A DNA stretch of 64,000 nucleotides from positions 558,001 through 622,000 of the forward strand of contig NZ_JACXAC010000001.1 in NCBI RefSeq assembly GCF_014699055.1. The letters run 5' to 3'. Source of the stretch: Hymenobacter armeniacus (GTDB taxonomy: Bacteria; Bacteroidota; Bacteroidia; Cytophagales; Hymenobacteraceae). Position numbers and translations under genes: made by a program. Positions 1 through 8,178 of the stretch are shown here, piece by piece. The first letter of the stretch is position 1. Each line of letters opens with the position of its first letter. A model generated the notes under the pieces. The model did not search any database, was not told where the DNA came from, and worked only from the letters and a program-made list of their open reading frames with translations.

Positions 1-1083
1 CTGCAATTCCTGGCCTTCTTCATCACCACCATCAAGGCCGTGCACCGTCACGCCGACTTGCTGCGCGCCAGCATTGCCTCGGCTTCGAACGACCACCGCC
101 TGGGCGCCAACGAGGCCCCGCCGGCCATCATGTCGGTGTTTGTGGGGTCGATGCTGGACTCGGTGCTTGACGAGCTGGAGCGCACCGCCAAACTGCCGCT
201 CGACAAAGGCGACAACATTTACCTCAAGCTGGGCATCGACAAGATTCCGGCCATCCTGCTCGACAACACCGACCGCAACCGCACCTCGCCGTTTGCCTTC
301 ACCGGCAACAAGTTTGAGCTGCGCGCCGTGGGTTCGTCGGCCAACTGCTCGTCGGCCATGACGGTGCTCAACACCATCGTTGCCGACCAGCTCATCGACT
401 TCAAGGAGTCGGTGGACGCGCTGATTGACCAGGGCAAGAAAAAGGAAGTGGCCATTGTGGAAGTGCTGCGCGAATACGTCATCTCTTCCAAAAACATTCG
501 TTTCGAGGGCAATGGCTACTCCGACGAATGGAAGGCAGAAGCCGCCCGCCGCGGCCTCAACAACATTGCCACCACCCCGCAAGCCCTTGATGCCTTCATT
601 CGCGAGGACGCGGAGGAACTTTTTGCCCGCCACGGCATCTTCTCCCAAGTCGAACTTCATGCCCGCCACGAAATCTTGCTGGAGGAGTACATGAAGAAAA
701 TTCAGATTGAAAGCCGCGTGTTGGGCGACCTGGCCATCAACCATATCATCCCGACTGCGTTACAATACCAGACCAAACTCATTAACAACGTGCGCGGCCT
801 GCGCGAGCTGGGCCTCGACGACGAGCACAGCCAGGTAACCGTGGAGATGATTAAAGCCATCTCGCGGCACGTGGCCACCATCAAAACCACGGCCGACGCC
901 ATGACGGAGGCCCGCAAACAAGCCAATAAAATCGCAGACGCCCGCGAGCTAGCCGTGGCGTACTGCGAAGAAGTTAAACCGAAATTCGACCCCATTCGCC
1001 GCGCCGTAGACAAGCTCGAGCAAATGGTGGCCGACGAGGACTGGCCCTTGGTGAAGTACCGCGAACTGTTGTTCAGCCGGTAA
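1..1083 (+). CDS. glnN: Glutamine synthetase type III, C-terminal part (5' end cut by window)
   Basis: The frame is open from the first base, so this is the C-terminal 360 residues of a longer protein; GSIII enzymes are about 725 residues, so roughly half is missing. It makes glutamine from glutamate, ammonia and ATP in the cytoplasm. The visible part carries family blocks: NDHRLGANEAPPAI near the start, a DNTDRNRTSPFAFTGNKFE block that in GSIII supplies nucleotide and glutamate contacts, then RAVGSSANCSSAMTVLN. The C-terminal 180 residues are helical and specific to GSIII. GSIII is the usual assimilatory form in Bacteroidota. A T-rich hairpin follows at 1150. Identification is firm; the symbol follows common use for GSIII. 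Confidence 0.95.
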   Translation: MQFLAFFITTIKAVHRHADLLRASIASASNDHRLGANEAPPAIMSVFVGSMLDSVLDELERTAKLPLDKGDNIYLKLGIDKIPAILLDNTDRNRTSPFAFTGNKFELRAVGSSANCSSAMTVLNTIVADQLIDFKESVDALIDQGKKKEVAIVEVLREYVISSKNIRFEGNGYSDEWKAEAARRGLNNIATTPQALDAFIREDAEELFARHGIFSQVELHARHEILLEEYMKKIQIESRVLGDLAINHIIPTALQYQTKLINNVRGLRELGLDDEHSQVTVEMIKAISRHVATIKTTADAMTEARKQANKIADARELAVAYCEEVKPKFDPIRRAVDKLEQMVADEDWPLVKYRELLFSR

Positions 1084-1149
1084 TTCAGCTCGGGACGGAA
1101 TCGGGTCCGGTGTTGGGTGGGAATTCTCGCCGCGCCCCGATTGGGAAAG

Positions 1150-1177
1150 AGGTACCTCCGTGGGGTGCCTTTTTTTG
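1150..1177 (+). terminator. Rho-independent terminator after glnN
   Basis: A 7-base-pair stem (AGGTACC at 1150-1156 with GGTGCCT at 1164-1170, one G-T wobble) is followed by six T residues. It lies 67 bases after the glnN stop. Confidence 0.6.
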
Positions 1178-1206
1178 GAAATCCGCCGCAAACGATTGCG
1201 GTAAAG

Positions 1207-1785
1207 TCAGGCTTCTTTTTGAGCCTTGTTCGTGGATTTCCGGGTTGATTTGGCGCTTGTTGATTCGTTGGCCGGGGCGGCCAGCAGAAGGGGGAGCCGA
1301 GGCGCTAAGGCGTCTGCTTCTTCGTCGAGCACTTCGGTGCTGCTGCCGGGGTCGGGCACGAGCATTTTCCAGGTAGCGCGGCGCAGCTCATCGAGCTTGT
1401 CCACCGCCTCGCTCACGGTGGCGTTGGCCAGCAGCTTGTCGAACAGGCCGCTGCTATGGCCCACGGCAATCAGCTTTTCAATCACGAAGGGCAGCACCCA
1501 GCCCACCACATTCGACGCCAGAGCGCCGCGCAGGCCCAGGCGCATGAGCAGGCGCACGGTCATTTGCTCCAGCAGCAGCACGCGGGCGGCGGGCAGGGCC
1601 TTATCGGCCAGAAAATCGGCCACCAGCTTGAGGTTGCCCTTTTCGACTTCGGCACGCAGCACGTCCTGCACGCTGTCGAGGGCGCGGGCGGCCAGCTGGC
1701 GAAACAGGCGGCCGGTTTGCCAGGCGGCCAGGCCGGTGAAACGAGCGGCGCCCAGCAGCGCCGGCAAAAAACGGGGTTTTAGCAT
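1207..1785 (-). CDS. Conserved hypothetical protein
   Basis: I do not recognise this 192-residue protein. It is basic at the N-terminus, mostly helical and hydrophobic in the middle (a segment around residues 85-110, ASNVVGWVLPFVIEKLIAVG, could be a membrane or amphipathic helix), and ends in a Ser/Thr/Lys-rich tail (SAKSTRKSTNKAQKEA). There is no signal peptide. It is convergent with glnN and divergent from the small gene at 1979. Codon use matches the GC-rich neighbours, and the opposite-strand reading frames look like shadows because their translations are low complexity. A membrane-associated structural role is possible but not shown. Confidence 0.6.
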   Translation of the reverse strand: MLKPRFLPALLGAARFTGLAAWQTGRLFRQLAARALDSVQDVLRAEVEKGNLKLVADFLADKALPAARVLLLEQMTVRLLMRLGLRGALASNVVGWVLPFVIEKLIAVGHSSGLFDKLLANATVSEAVDKLDELRRATWKMLVPDPGSSTEVLDEEADALAPRLPLLLAAPANESTSAKSTRKSTNKAQKEA

Positions 1786-1978
1786 GGTTGAGTGCGAAAC
1801 GGGGCCGGTCCGGAATAGTTGCTTGGGTAAGGAACGCTGGCCCGCAAATTGTGGTTAAGCCGCGCAGTAAGCAAAAGTGCGCGCAGGTGAAATAATCTCT
1901 GGCTTCGCGGCCGGCAATTAAAACCTCGGCACTAGTTGCTTGTTAGACTACGGCCCAAGGCCGCGTTTTCTCTCTTGT

Positions 1979-2344
1979 ATGTCTGATTTGCTGCTGGATA
2001 TAAATTTACAACAACTACCCGATGACTATTTCGGGGGGGAATGGCAGGTTGCGAACCGTGTGCTGAACCACAACGACCCGCGCAGTCCCCTGGCGCAGGC
2101 CGTGCGCCTGGTGCTGGCGCCTGGGCAGCTGGAAGCCAAGCCCATACCGCCTGGTGAGCCGCAGACCGGCCATTGGGCCGTGATGCGCGATGAAATACTG
2201 AATCGGCCTTACCTGAGCTTTGAGCTGCCCGAAGAGGCCACCCGGGCCCTGGTGACGCGCTTGCGTCGCTCGGCCGACGGCCTGCGCAGCCAGTTGAACC
2301 TATACTTCGCGTCGGGCATGGAAATGCAGCTCGACCGCGCCTGA
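1979..2344 (+). CDS. Hypothetical protein (121 aa)
   Basis: This small soluble protein has no family I recognise. I take the ATG at 1979 (MSDLLLDINLQQLPDDYF); the frame is open further up to a TTG at 1940, but that adds an unconvincing arginine-rich peptide. The protein has mixed helix and strand character, no Cys, and no signal peptide. A 35-base gap separates it from the PAS gene on the same strand, so the two may be co-transcribed. That would hint at a regulatory link but does not establish one. Confidence 0.6.
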   Translation: MSDLLLDINLQQLPDDYFGGEWQVANRVLNHNDPRSPLAQAVRLVLAPGQLEAKPIPPGEPQTGHWAVMRDEILNRPYLSFELPEEATRALVTRLRRSADGLRSQLNLYFASGMEMQLDRA

Positions 2345-2379
2345 TTCCTTTCCTTTTCGAACCCTCATTTCTCTCGTTC

Positions 2380-2907
2380 GTGAGTACTTCGCCCGCTGCT
2401 TCCTCTTCTGCTGCCGCCGCCCAAGGGTTGGTGGGGCCCGAACAGTTCACGTTTCTGGCCGATATGATTCCGCAACTGGTGTGGATTACCGATAATACCG
2501 GCTTTCATACCTATTTCAACCAGCGTTGGATTGATTTCACGGGTTACGACTTGGCCGACAGCGTGGGCCCCGACATGTGGAACAACCTGCTGCACCCCGA
2601 CGACCGCGCCCGCGCCCGTGAGGTGTGGGGCCATTCGCTGGCCACCGGCGACTACTACCGCATCGAGTACCGCTTCAAGGCTAAAGACGGCTCGTACCGG
2701 TGGTTCTTAGGCCAGGCCTTGCCGCGTCGCGGGGCCGATGGCGAAATCGTTGCTTGGTTCGGCACCTGCACCGACATCCAGGAGCAGCGCCAGATGCGCG
2801 AGCAACTGGAGGCCGCTTATTCTGACCTCGAAGCCAAAGTGATGTTCCGCACGCTGGACCTGGAACGCGAAGTGCAGACGTTGCGCCAACAGCTGGGCCA
2901 GAAATAG
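2380..2907 (+). CDS. Stand-alone PAS-domain protein
   Basis: The product is 175 residues starting at GTG 2380 (MSTSPAASSS). Residues about 25-150 are a PAS/PAC fold of the PAS_3 type: MIPQLVWITDNTG, YFNQRWIDFTGYD, LLHPDDRARAREVW, then YRIEYRFKAKDGSYRWFLG and the PAC ending TCTDIQEQR. The last 30 residues form a coiled coil (LEREVQTLRQQLGQK), the place where a histidine-kinase dimerisation helix normally begins, but no H-box or ATPase domain follows. It is either a small-molecule or redox sensor that acts on a partner, or a kinase remnant. A strong terminator follows directly, so the gene ends naturally here. Confidence 0.85.
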   Translation: MSTSPAASSSAAAAQGLVGPEQFTFLADMIPQLVWITDNTGFHTYFNQRWIDFTGYDLADSVGPDMWNNLLHPDDRARAREVWGHSLATGDYYRIEYRFKAKDGSYRWFLGQALPRRGADGEIVAWFGTCTDIQEQRQMREQLEAAYSDLEAKVMFRTLDLEREVQTLRQQLGQK

Positions 2908-2930
2908 GCTACTCAAGCGTTGACTTTCTT

Positions 2931-2956
2931 CAAAACGGCTCTTCGGAGCCGTTTTG
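2931..2956 (+). terminator. Hairpin terminator after the PAS gene
   Basis: A perfect 11-base-pair stem (CAAAACGGCTC with GAGCCGTTTTG) closes on a TTCG tetraloop. It lies 24 bases after the PAS stop codon and works as an intrinsic terminator with the T-rich 3' arm. Confidence 0.8.
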
Positions 2957-3009
2957 CGTTTATGTCAGGACTAGCCTCCTTGTTTCACCACCAGTTCTTT
3001 GCCCTTTTG

Positions 3010-3984
3010 ATGAATGCCATTGTGATTCAGCAGCCCGGCGGCCCGGAAGTGCTTGCCATGCGGCAGCAGCCTCAGCCGCAACCAGCCGCGCACGAAGTGC
3101 TGGTGCGCGTGCACGCCGCCGGCGTGAACCGGCCCGATGTGCTCATGCGCCAAGGCAAATACGCCGGCAGCGGCGACGTGAGCGGCCTCGTGCCCGGCCT
3201 GGAAATAGCCGGCGTCGTGGAAGCGTGCGGCGCGCACGTCACGCGCTGGCAGCCCGGCGATGCCGTGTGCGCGCTGCTGCCAGCCGGCGGCTACGCCGAG
3301 TACGCGGCCGTAGACGCCCGCCACTGCCTGCCCGTGCCTGCCGGCCTGAGCATGGCCGAGGCCGCCGCTTTGCCCGAAACCGTGTTCACGGTGTGGCACA
3401 ACGTATTTCAGCGGGGCCAGCTGCAGTCCGGCGAAACGCTGCTGGTGCACGGCGGCAGCAGCGGCATTGGCACCACGGCCATTCAGCTGGCGCGGGCGGT
3501 GGGCAGCCACGTGGCCGCCACGGCCGGCGACGAAGCCAAATGCAGCGCCTGCCGCGAGCTGGGCGCCGACTGGGCCATCAACTACAAAGCCGAAGACTTC
3601 GAACAGGTGCTCAACGACGAGGGCGTGGACGTAATTCTCGACATGATAGGCGGCGACTACACCGCCAAAAACCTGCGCCTGCTCAACGACGACGGCCGGC
3701 TGGTGTTCATCAATGCCATGCAGGGCAGCAAGGGCGAGTTCAGCGCGCTGGAGATGATGCGCCGAAGGCTGACCATCACCGGCAGCACCCTGCGGCCTCG
3801 TTCGGCCGATTTCAAAGCCGCGCTGGCCGAGGAGGTAGAAAAACACGTGTGGCCGCTAATCGCCGCGGGGAAGTTCCGGCCGGTTATTCACGCCACCTTC
3901 CCGCTGGCCGAAGCCGCGGCGGCCCATCGGCTGATGGAAAGCAGCGCGCACATTGGGAAAATATTATTGGAAACCGGCCACTAG
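3010..3984 (+). CDS. NAD(P)H:quinone oxidoreductase, zinc-free MDR family (PIG3/zeta-crystallin type)
   Basis: A 324-residue medium-chain reductase that would reduce quinones or activated alkenes with NADPH. The N-terminal GroES-like fold has GVNRPDVLMRQG and PGLEIAGVV. The Rossmann part has the glycine pattern HGGSSGIGTTAIQLA, followed by the family block for NADP binding and a C-terminal GKILLETGH. The catalytic-zinc cysteines of alcohol dehydrogenases are absent, as in quinone oxidoreductases. I use ATG 3010 (MNAIVIQQPGGPEV), which matches the family start; the frame is open 90 bases further up through the preceding terminator, which is not credible as coding sequence. A bidirectional terminator follows. 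Confidence 0.9.
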   Translation: MNAIVIQQPGGPEVLAMRQQPQPQPAAHEVLVRVHAAGVNRPDVLMRQGKYAGSGDVSGLVPGLEIAGVVEACGAHVTRWQPGDAVCALLPAGGYAEYAAVDARHCLPVPAGLSMAEAAALPETVFTVWHNVFQRGQLQSGETLLVHGGSSGIGTTAIQLARAVGSHVAATAGDEAKCSACRELGADWAINYKAEDFEQVLNDEGVDVILDMIGGDYTAKNLRLLNDDGRLVFINAMQGSKGEFSALEMMRRRLTITGSTLRPRSADFKAALAEEVEKHVWPLIAAGKFRPVIHATFPLAEAAAAHRLMESSAHIGKILLETGH

Positions 3985-3993
3985 CCGAAAAGC

Positions 3994-4030
3994 AAAAAGC
4001 CCGTTCTGCACAATGCGGAACGGGCTTTTT
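3994..4030. terminator. Bidirectional terminator between convergent genes
   Basis: Thirteen-base arms (AAAAAGCCCGTTC at 3994-4006 and its complement at 4018-4030) give A and T tracts on both sides of a GC stem. It serves the oxidoreductase on the plus strand and the thioredoxin-fold gene on the minus strand. Confidence 0.85.
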
Positions 4031-4050
4031 AGCGCGATGGAAGCCAAGGA

Positions 4051-4659
4051 CTACGCCCGGCGCCACTTAATGGTGCAGCCAATGGCTTTGGTAGAATTGG
4101 TGGTGGCGGGCTTGCCGGCCAGGATTTCGGTCATGGCGTTTTCCACGTATTTCGTTTTCACCAGCTTGGGGTCTTCGGAGTTGTCGTCGATGGCGCCGAT
4201 GTAGGACACCACGAAATCGGCTCCCTTGCGGGTGAGGACGTAGAGGTGCGGCGTGCGGGTAGCGCCGTAGGTTTTGGCCACTTGCTGCGACTCATCGACG
4301 AGGTAGGGGAAGGCGTATTTCTTCTTCTGCATGTCGGCGTAAGAATCGCCGGGGGCCACGGCCGGGTCGTTGGGGTTGATGGCCACCACGGGATAGCCTT
4401 TCGGCGCGTACTTGGCGTTCAGGTCGATAATGCGGCTTTCGTAGGCTTTGGCAAAAGGGCAGGTGTTGCAGGTAAACACCACGATGTAACCCTTGGCGGC
4501 CTTGTTATCGGCCAGCGACACCATTTTGCCGTCGATGTTTTTCAGCTTGAAGTCGGCAGCTTTGTCGCCCACTTGGTAGCCGTCGGCGACGGGGCGGCTC
4601 ACGAAGCCGCTGAGCAGCAACGCGAAGCAGAGGGAGAGGAAAGGCAGGAGCTTTTTCAT
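4051..4659 (-). CDS. Exported thioredoxin-fold (AhpC/TSA-like) protein
   Basis: The 202-residue product has a signal peptide (MKKLLPFLSLCFALLLSGFV) and a redoxin fold. The motif FTCNTCPFAKAYE has the CxxC pair at the place of the thioredoxin active site; it is of the CNTCP type found in exported alkyl-hydroperoxide-reductase-like proteins of Bacteroidota, rather than the WCxxC of TlpA. A cis-proline equivalent lies in GATRTPHLYVL. It probably reduces or oxidises thiols, or handles peroxides, in the periplasm. It lies 38 bases downstream of a second exported thioredoxin on the same strand, so the pair probably forms an operon. The true electron donor is not evident. Confidence 0.85.
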   Translation of the reverse strand: MKKLLPFLSLCFALLLSGFVSRPVADGYQVGDKAADFKLKNIDGKMVSLADNKAAKGYIVVFTCNTCPFAKAYESRIIDLNAKYAPKGYPVVAINPNDPAVAPGDSYADMQKKKYAFPYLVDESQQVAKTYGATRTPHLYVLTRKGADFVVSYIGAIDDNSEDPKLVKTKYVENAMTEILAGKPATTNSTKAIGCTIKWRRA

Positions 4660-4697
4660 GGCGGTGGAGCAGGTAATAAGTGAGAAATGGAAACGAA

Positions 4698-5225
4698 TTA
4701 TTGCTGGACTTTCTGCAAGGCGGCCGTGAGCTCGGCTTGCGACAGCTCTTTTTCAAATGTAAGGCGCCGCTTGGTTTTGTTGTTGACAATGAGGGTGAAA
4801 GGCAGCGCGCCCGACCATTTGGCGTCCACTTTGTCGATGAAGCTATTCGGGTCCGACTCATTCAGCAGCACCACTTCCGACTTGAGCCCGCGCTGCTTCA
4901 CGAAGGGCTTCACCTTTTTATCAAGCTGCGAGGCATAGTCCATGCTCACCAGCAGCACTTTCACTTTGCGGCCCGCATTGGCGGCGCGCAGCTGCTCGAA
5001 GTGGGGCAGCTCTTTCACGCAGGGCGCGCACCAGGTGGCCCAGAAATTGACCACGTACGTGGTGTCGGTGGGCCGCGCCAGCCGCTTCTGCAGCTCCGGA
5101 AACTTGATGACGGCTACCTGCTGGGCGAAGCCGGGGGCGGCGGTGAGCAGGGCAAAAGCAAGGAAAAGGGCTTTCAAAGGTTGACCGAGGTGTAATGATT
5201 CCTGTGATTGGTTGATAGACAGCAA
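4698..5225 (-). CDS. TlpA-family exported thiol-disulfide oxidoreductase
   Basis: This 175-residue thioredoxin-fold protein carries the classic active site FWATWCAPCVKELP and a cis-Pro region (GALPFTLIV). The hydrophobic export signal LKALFLAFALLTAAPGFAQQ is preceded by 17 polar residues if the ATG at 5225 is used. A TTG at 5177 would place the start right at the signal peptide and fits an exported protein better, so the start is uncertain. It would act in the periplasm as a reductant of disulfides, for example in cytochrome maturation or repair. It is the first gene of a two-gene unit with the CNTCP protein at 4051 and is divergent from ispG. Confidence 0.88.
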   Translation of the reverse strand: MLSINQSQESLHLGQPLKALFLAFALLTAAPGFAQQVAVIKFPELQKRLARPTDTTYVVNFWATWCAPCVKELPHFEQLRAANAGRKVKVLLVSMDYASQLDKKVKPFVKQRGLKSEVVLLNESDPNSFIDKVDAKWSGALPFTLIVNNKTKRRLTFEKELSQAELTAALQKVQQ

Positions 5226-5269
5226 ACCCTGGCGCGAAGTTGCGGCTGCCCGAGGCGCGCGGCCGGCTT

Positions 5270-5277
5270 TACCTTTG
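5270..5277 (+). promoter_or_regulatory. Bacteroidota -7 box upstream of ispG
   Basis: TACCTTTG matches the TAnnTTTG consensus and lies 43 bases before the ispG ATG. No good -33 element is visible at the usual spacing. Confidence 0.55.
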
Positions 5278-5320
5278 TGCGACGGCGCAACTTTCGCCTT
5301 CTGACCGTAGTTTTTGCTTC

Positions 5321-7309
5321 ATGAACAAAACGTATTGCCCCAGCCTGACCGAGTACAAGCGCCGCGTATCCCGCGTAGTCAACATCGGCGGCCTGCCCAT
5401 GGGCGGCGACTACCCCATTCGGGTGCAAAGCATGACCACCGTCGACACCATGGACACCCTGGGCTCGGTGGAGCAAACGCTGCGCATGGTGGAGGCCGGC
5501 TGCGAGTACGTGCGCATCACGGCGCCCAGCATGAAAGAGGCCCAAAACCTGCTGGAAATCAAGAAAGAACTGCGCAAGCGCGGCTGCAACGTGCCGCTCA
5601 TCGCCGACATTCACTTCACGCCCAACGCGGCCGAGCTGGCCGCCCGTATCGTGGAGAAAGTGCGCGTGAACCCCGGCAACTACGCCGACAAAAAGAAATT
5701 TGAGGAGATTGAATACACCGACGCCACCTACGCCGCCGAGGTGGAGCGCATCCGTGAGCGGTTTCGGCCCCTGGTGAAGATTTGCAAGCAGCACGGCACG
5801 GCCATGCGTATCGGCACCAACCACGGCTCGCTCTCGGACCGAATTTTGAGCCGCTACGGCGACACGCCGCTGGGCATGGTGGAGTCGGCACTGGAGTTTC
5901 TGCGCCTGTGCGAGGAAGAAAACTATTACGACGTGGTGCTGAGCATGAAGGCCAGCAACACGCAGGTGATGGTGCAGGCCTACCGCCTGCTGGTGCAAAA
6001 GCTTGACGAGGAAGGCCTGCAGCCCTACCCGCTGCACCTGGGCGTGACCGAGGCCGGCGAGGCCGAAGACGGCCGCATCAAGAGCGCCGTGGGCATCGGC
6101 ACGCTGCTCGAGGACGGCCTGGGCGATACCGTGCGCGTGAGCCTGACCGAGGCGCCCGAAGCCGAGGCGCCGGTGGCCAAAGCGCTGATTGACCGCTACA
6201 CCGGCCGGGCGGCGTTGGCCAAGCCCATTGCGCCGCTGGTGGGCGAGGAGCCCATCAATCCCTTCCAGTATTTCCGCCGCGTGACGCGCGAGGTGGCCAA
6301 CCTCGGCGGCCAGAACGTGCCGCGCGTCATCACCGATGTGTCGCGCCTGCCCAACCTGGAGTATGCCGACTTGCGTGCGGCCGGGCATTTGTATTCGGCG
6401 TTTCTCGACAAGTTTCAGATGTCGGACCTGGGGGCTGACTACGTGTACACCGGCCAGCGCCCGGCGCCCTTTATGCTGCCCAACGGCCTGAAGGAAATAG
6501 TGGATTACACCGCCTGGCGCGACGCCGGCCAGCGCGCCGACCATTTCCCGGTCTTCACGCCGGCCGAATACGCCGGGGCCCCCGCCCGCCACCCGGAGCT
6601 GAACTTCGTGTTCCAGAACCTGGCTTCGCTAACCCAGCCGGTGCTCGACCAACTGCGCGCCGACAGCACCGCCGTGGTGATTCTCTACACCGACAACGCC
6701 CACGCCATGCCGGAAATCCGGCGGGCCTTTTTCGCGTTGATGAATGCCGGCGTGACTTGCCCAGTGGTCATTAACCGCCAGTACCCAGCCCTTTCGCCCG
6801 AAGAAACGCAGCTGTACGCCGCCACCGACGGCGGCGGGCTGCTGCTCGATGGCCTCGGCGATGGCCTCGTGCTGAGCACGGAACTGCTGCCGGAGCGCAG
6901 CAAAACCGAATGGCTCAGCACCATCGAAGGCCTGAATCAGTTGTCGTTTGGCATCTTGCAAGCGGCCCGCACCCGCATGAGCAAGACCGAATACATCAGC
7001 TGCCCCAGCTGCGGCCGCACCTTGTTCGACTTGCAGGAAACCACGGCCATGATTCGCAAGCGCACCGACCACCTCAAGGGCATCAAAATCGGCATCATGG
7101 GGTGCATCGTGAACGGCCCCGGCGAAATGGCCGACGCCGACTACGGCTACGTGGGCGTGGGCAAGGGCAAAATCTCCCTCTACCGCGGCCAGGAAGTCAT
7201 CAAGAAATCGGTGCCCGAAGAAGCCGCCGTGGACGAGCTCATCGAACTCATGCGCGAGGACGGTCGCTGGATTGAGAAGGAAGTAGTGGAAGAGCCGGTG
7301 GGTATTTAA
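5321..7309 (+). CDS. ispG: 4-hydroxy-3-methylbut-2-enyl diphosphate synthase (large form)
   Basis: IspG (GcpE) converts methylerythritol cyclodiphosphate to HMBPP, the penultimate step of the MEP isoprenoid pathway, with a [4Fe-4S] cluster. The 662-residue protein starts at ATG 5321 (MNKTYCPSLTEYKRR); upstream codons are untranslated leader containing a promoter box. The N-terminal TIM barrel has RVSRVVNIGGLPMGGDYP, IRVQSMTTVDTMDT and PLIADIHFTPNAA. The C-terminal reductase domain holds the cluster cysteines in SCPSCGRTLFD and GIMGCIVNGPGEMADADYG. Between them lies an insert of about 250 residues (roughly residues 280-530), the A-B-A* layout known from plants, Chlamydiae and Bacteroidota, against about 370 residues for the E. 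coli type. It stands alone. Confidence 0.97.
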   Translation: MNKTYCPSLTEYKRRVSRVVNIGGLPMGGDYPIRVQSMTTVDTMDTLGSVEQTLRMVEAGCEYVRITAPSMKEAQNLLEIKKELRKRGCNVPLIADIHFTPNAAELAARIVEKVRVNPGNYADKKKFEEIEYTDATYAAEVERIRERFRPLVKICKQHGTAMRIGTNHGSLSDRILSRYGDTPLGMVESALEFLRLCEEENYYDVVLSMKASNTQVMVQAYRLLVQKLDEEGLQPYPLHLGVTEAGEAEDGRIKSAVGIGTLLEDGLGDTVRVSLTEAPEAEAPVAKALIDRYTGRAALAKPIAPLVGEEPINPFQYFRRVTREVANLGGQNVPRVITDVSRLPNLEYADLRAAGHLYSAFLDKFQMSDLGADYVYTGQRPAPFMLPNGLKEIVDYTAWRDAGQRADHFPVFTPAEYAGAPARHPELNFVFQNLASLTQPVLDQLRADSTAVVILYTDNAHAMPEIRRAFFALMNAGVTCPVVINRQYPALSPEETQLYAATDGGGLLLDGLGDGLVLSTELLPERSKTEWLSTIEGLNQLSFGILQAARTRMSKTEYISCPSCGRTLFDLQETTAMIRKRTDHLKGIKIGIMGCIVNGPGEMADADYGYVGVGKGKISLYRGQEVIKKSVPEEAAVDELIELMREDGRWIEKEVVEEPVGI

Positions 7310-7336
7310 ATTTTAGAGTGAATGTTAGTTTAAAGT

Positions 7337-8173
7337 ATGAGCTTCAATGCGACTGTGTACAACGTGATGATTGCCTCTCCTGGAGATGTACAGGAGGAAC
7401 GACAAGCCGTCCGTGACTTGATATACGAATGGAATGCTCTCAATGCAGATGAACGAAAGCAAGTGCTTTTGCCGATAGGTTGGGAAACACATTCTGCTCC
7501 TGATATGAAAGCACCTGCTCAATCAATCATCAACGAGTCGGTGTTGGCTCCTTGCGATTTATTGGTTGGTATTTTCTGGACGCGTATAGGCACTGCCACT
7601 GCGGAATACGCAAGCGGAACAGTAGAGGAAATACAGCGGCACATAGCTTCTGGCAAGCCAGCAATGCTATACTTTTCTGAAGCGCTTGTTAAACCAGAAA
7701 TCAATATCAGTAAGCAGTTCAAGCAACTTCAAAAGTTTAAAAGCTATTGCCAGCCTAAAGGATTGTATGAAGGGTTTTCAAGTTTAGATGAGTTTAAAAG
7801 AAAATTTAGAAATCAACTCCAGATTAATATAAAAAAGTATTTCCCTGTTGCTGCTGTTCCCGCTTCTAACCATTTGCTAAGTCTTGTGAAGTCTAGCGAG
7901 AAATTGGAATTGAGCATTGACGAACAAAGTCTTTTGCAAGAAGCAGCCCAAGATTCTCGCGGAATAATTCAACGTCACCGAATTGCTGCCGGAACATATA
8001 TTCAAACGAACAGAATTAATTTTATTAAGGAACAATCGCCAAGAGAGATAGCCAAATGGGATGCTATAATCGGCTCTCTTGTTCATAAGGGCTTATTCAA
8101 GCCAGTTGGCTACAAAGGAGAAGTGTTTGAGGTTACTGCAGCTGGATTTGAAGTCATCGACAATTCTAAATAA
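7337..8173 (+). CDS. DUF4062 (TIR/NDT-like fold) protein with C-terminal winged-helix-like domain
   Basis: The 278-residue product starts at ATG 7337. Its N-terminal half resembles DUF4062, a Rossmann-like domain related in fold to TIR and nucleoside deoxyribosyltransferases: VMIASPGDVQEERQAVRDLI, then DLLVGIFWTRIGTAT and SGTVEEIQRHIASGKPAMLYF. The C-terminal 90 residues (LSIDEQSLLQEAAQDS..., WDAIIGSLVHKGLFKP) look like a winged helix. Base composition is far from the neighbours: two sample stretches (7741-7860) are 30-35 percent GC by hand count, against about 65 percent nearby. It lies between ispG and an unrelated gene without partners, so it looks like a recent single-gene acquisition. 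Proteins with this domain often occur with NTPase or effector modules in immunity loci, but no such module is present. Function unknown. Confidence 0.8.
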   Translation: MSFNATVYNVMIASPGDVQEERQAVRDLIYEWNALNADERKQVLLPIGWETHSAPDMKAPAQSIINESVLAPCDLLVGIFWTRIGTATAEYASGTVEEIQRHIASGKPAMLYFSEALVKPEINISKQFKQLQKFKSYCQPKGLYEGFSSLDEFKRKFRNQLQINIKKYFPVAAVPASNHLLSLVKSSEKLELSIDEQSLLQEAAQDSRGIIQRHRIAAGTYIQTNRINFIKEQSPREIAKWDAIIGSLVHKGLFKPVGYKGEVFEVTAAGFEVIDNSK

Positions 8174-8178
8174 TCTGA

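Noticed and set aside
2380..2907. Truncated histidine kinase
   Set aside because: A strong terminator follows the stop directly and no downstream HisKA remains are visible, so a natural single-PAS protein is more likely, although loss of the kinase cannot be excluded.
5174..6592. Long open frame on the strand opposite ispG
   Set aside because: The translation is His/Val/Gly/Ala-rich without any domain; it mirrors the codons of ispG in GC-rich DNA.
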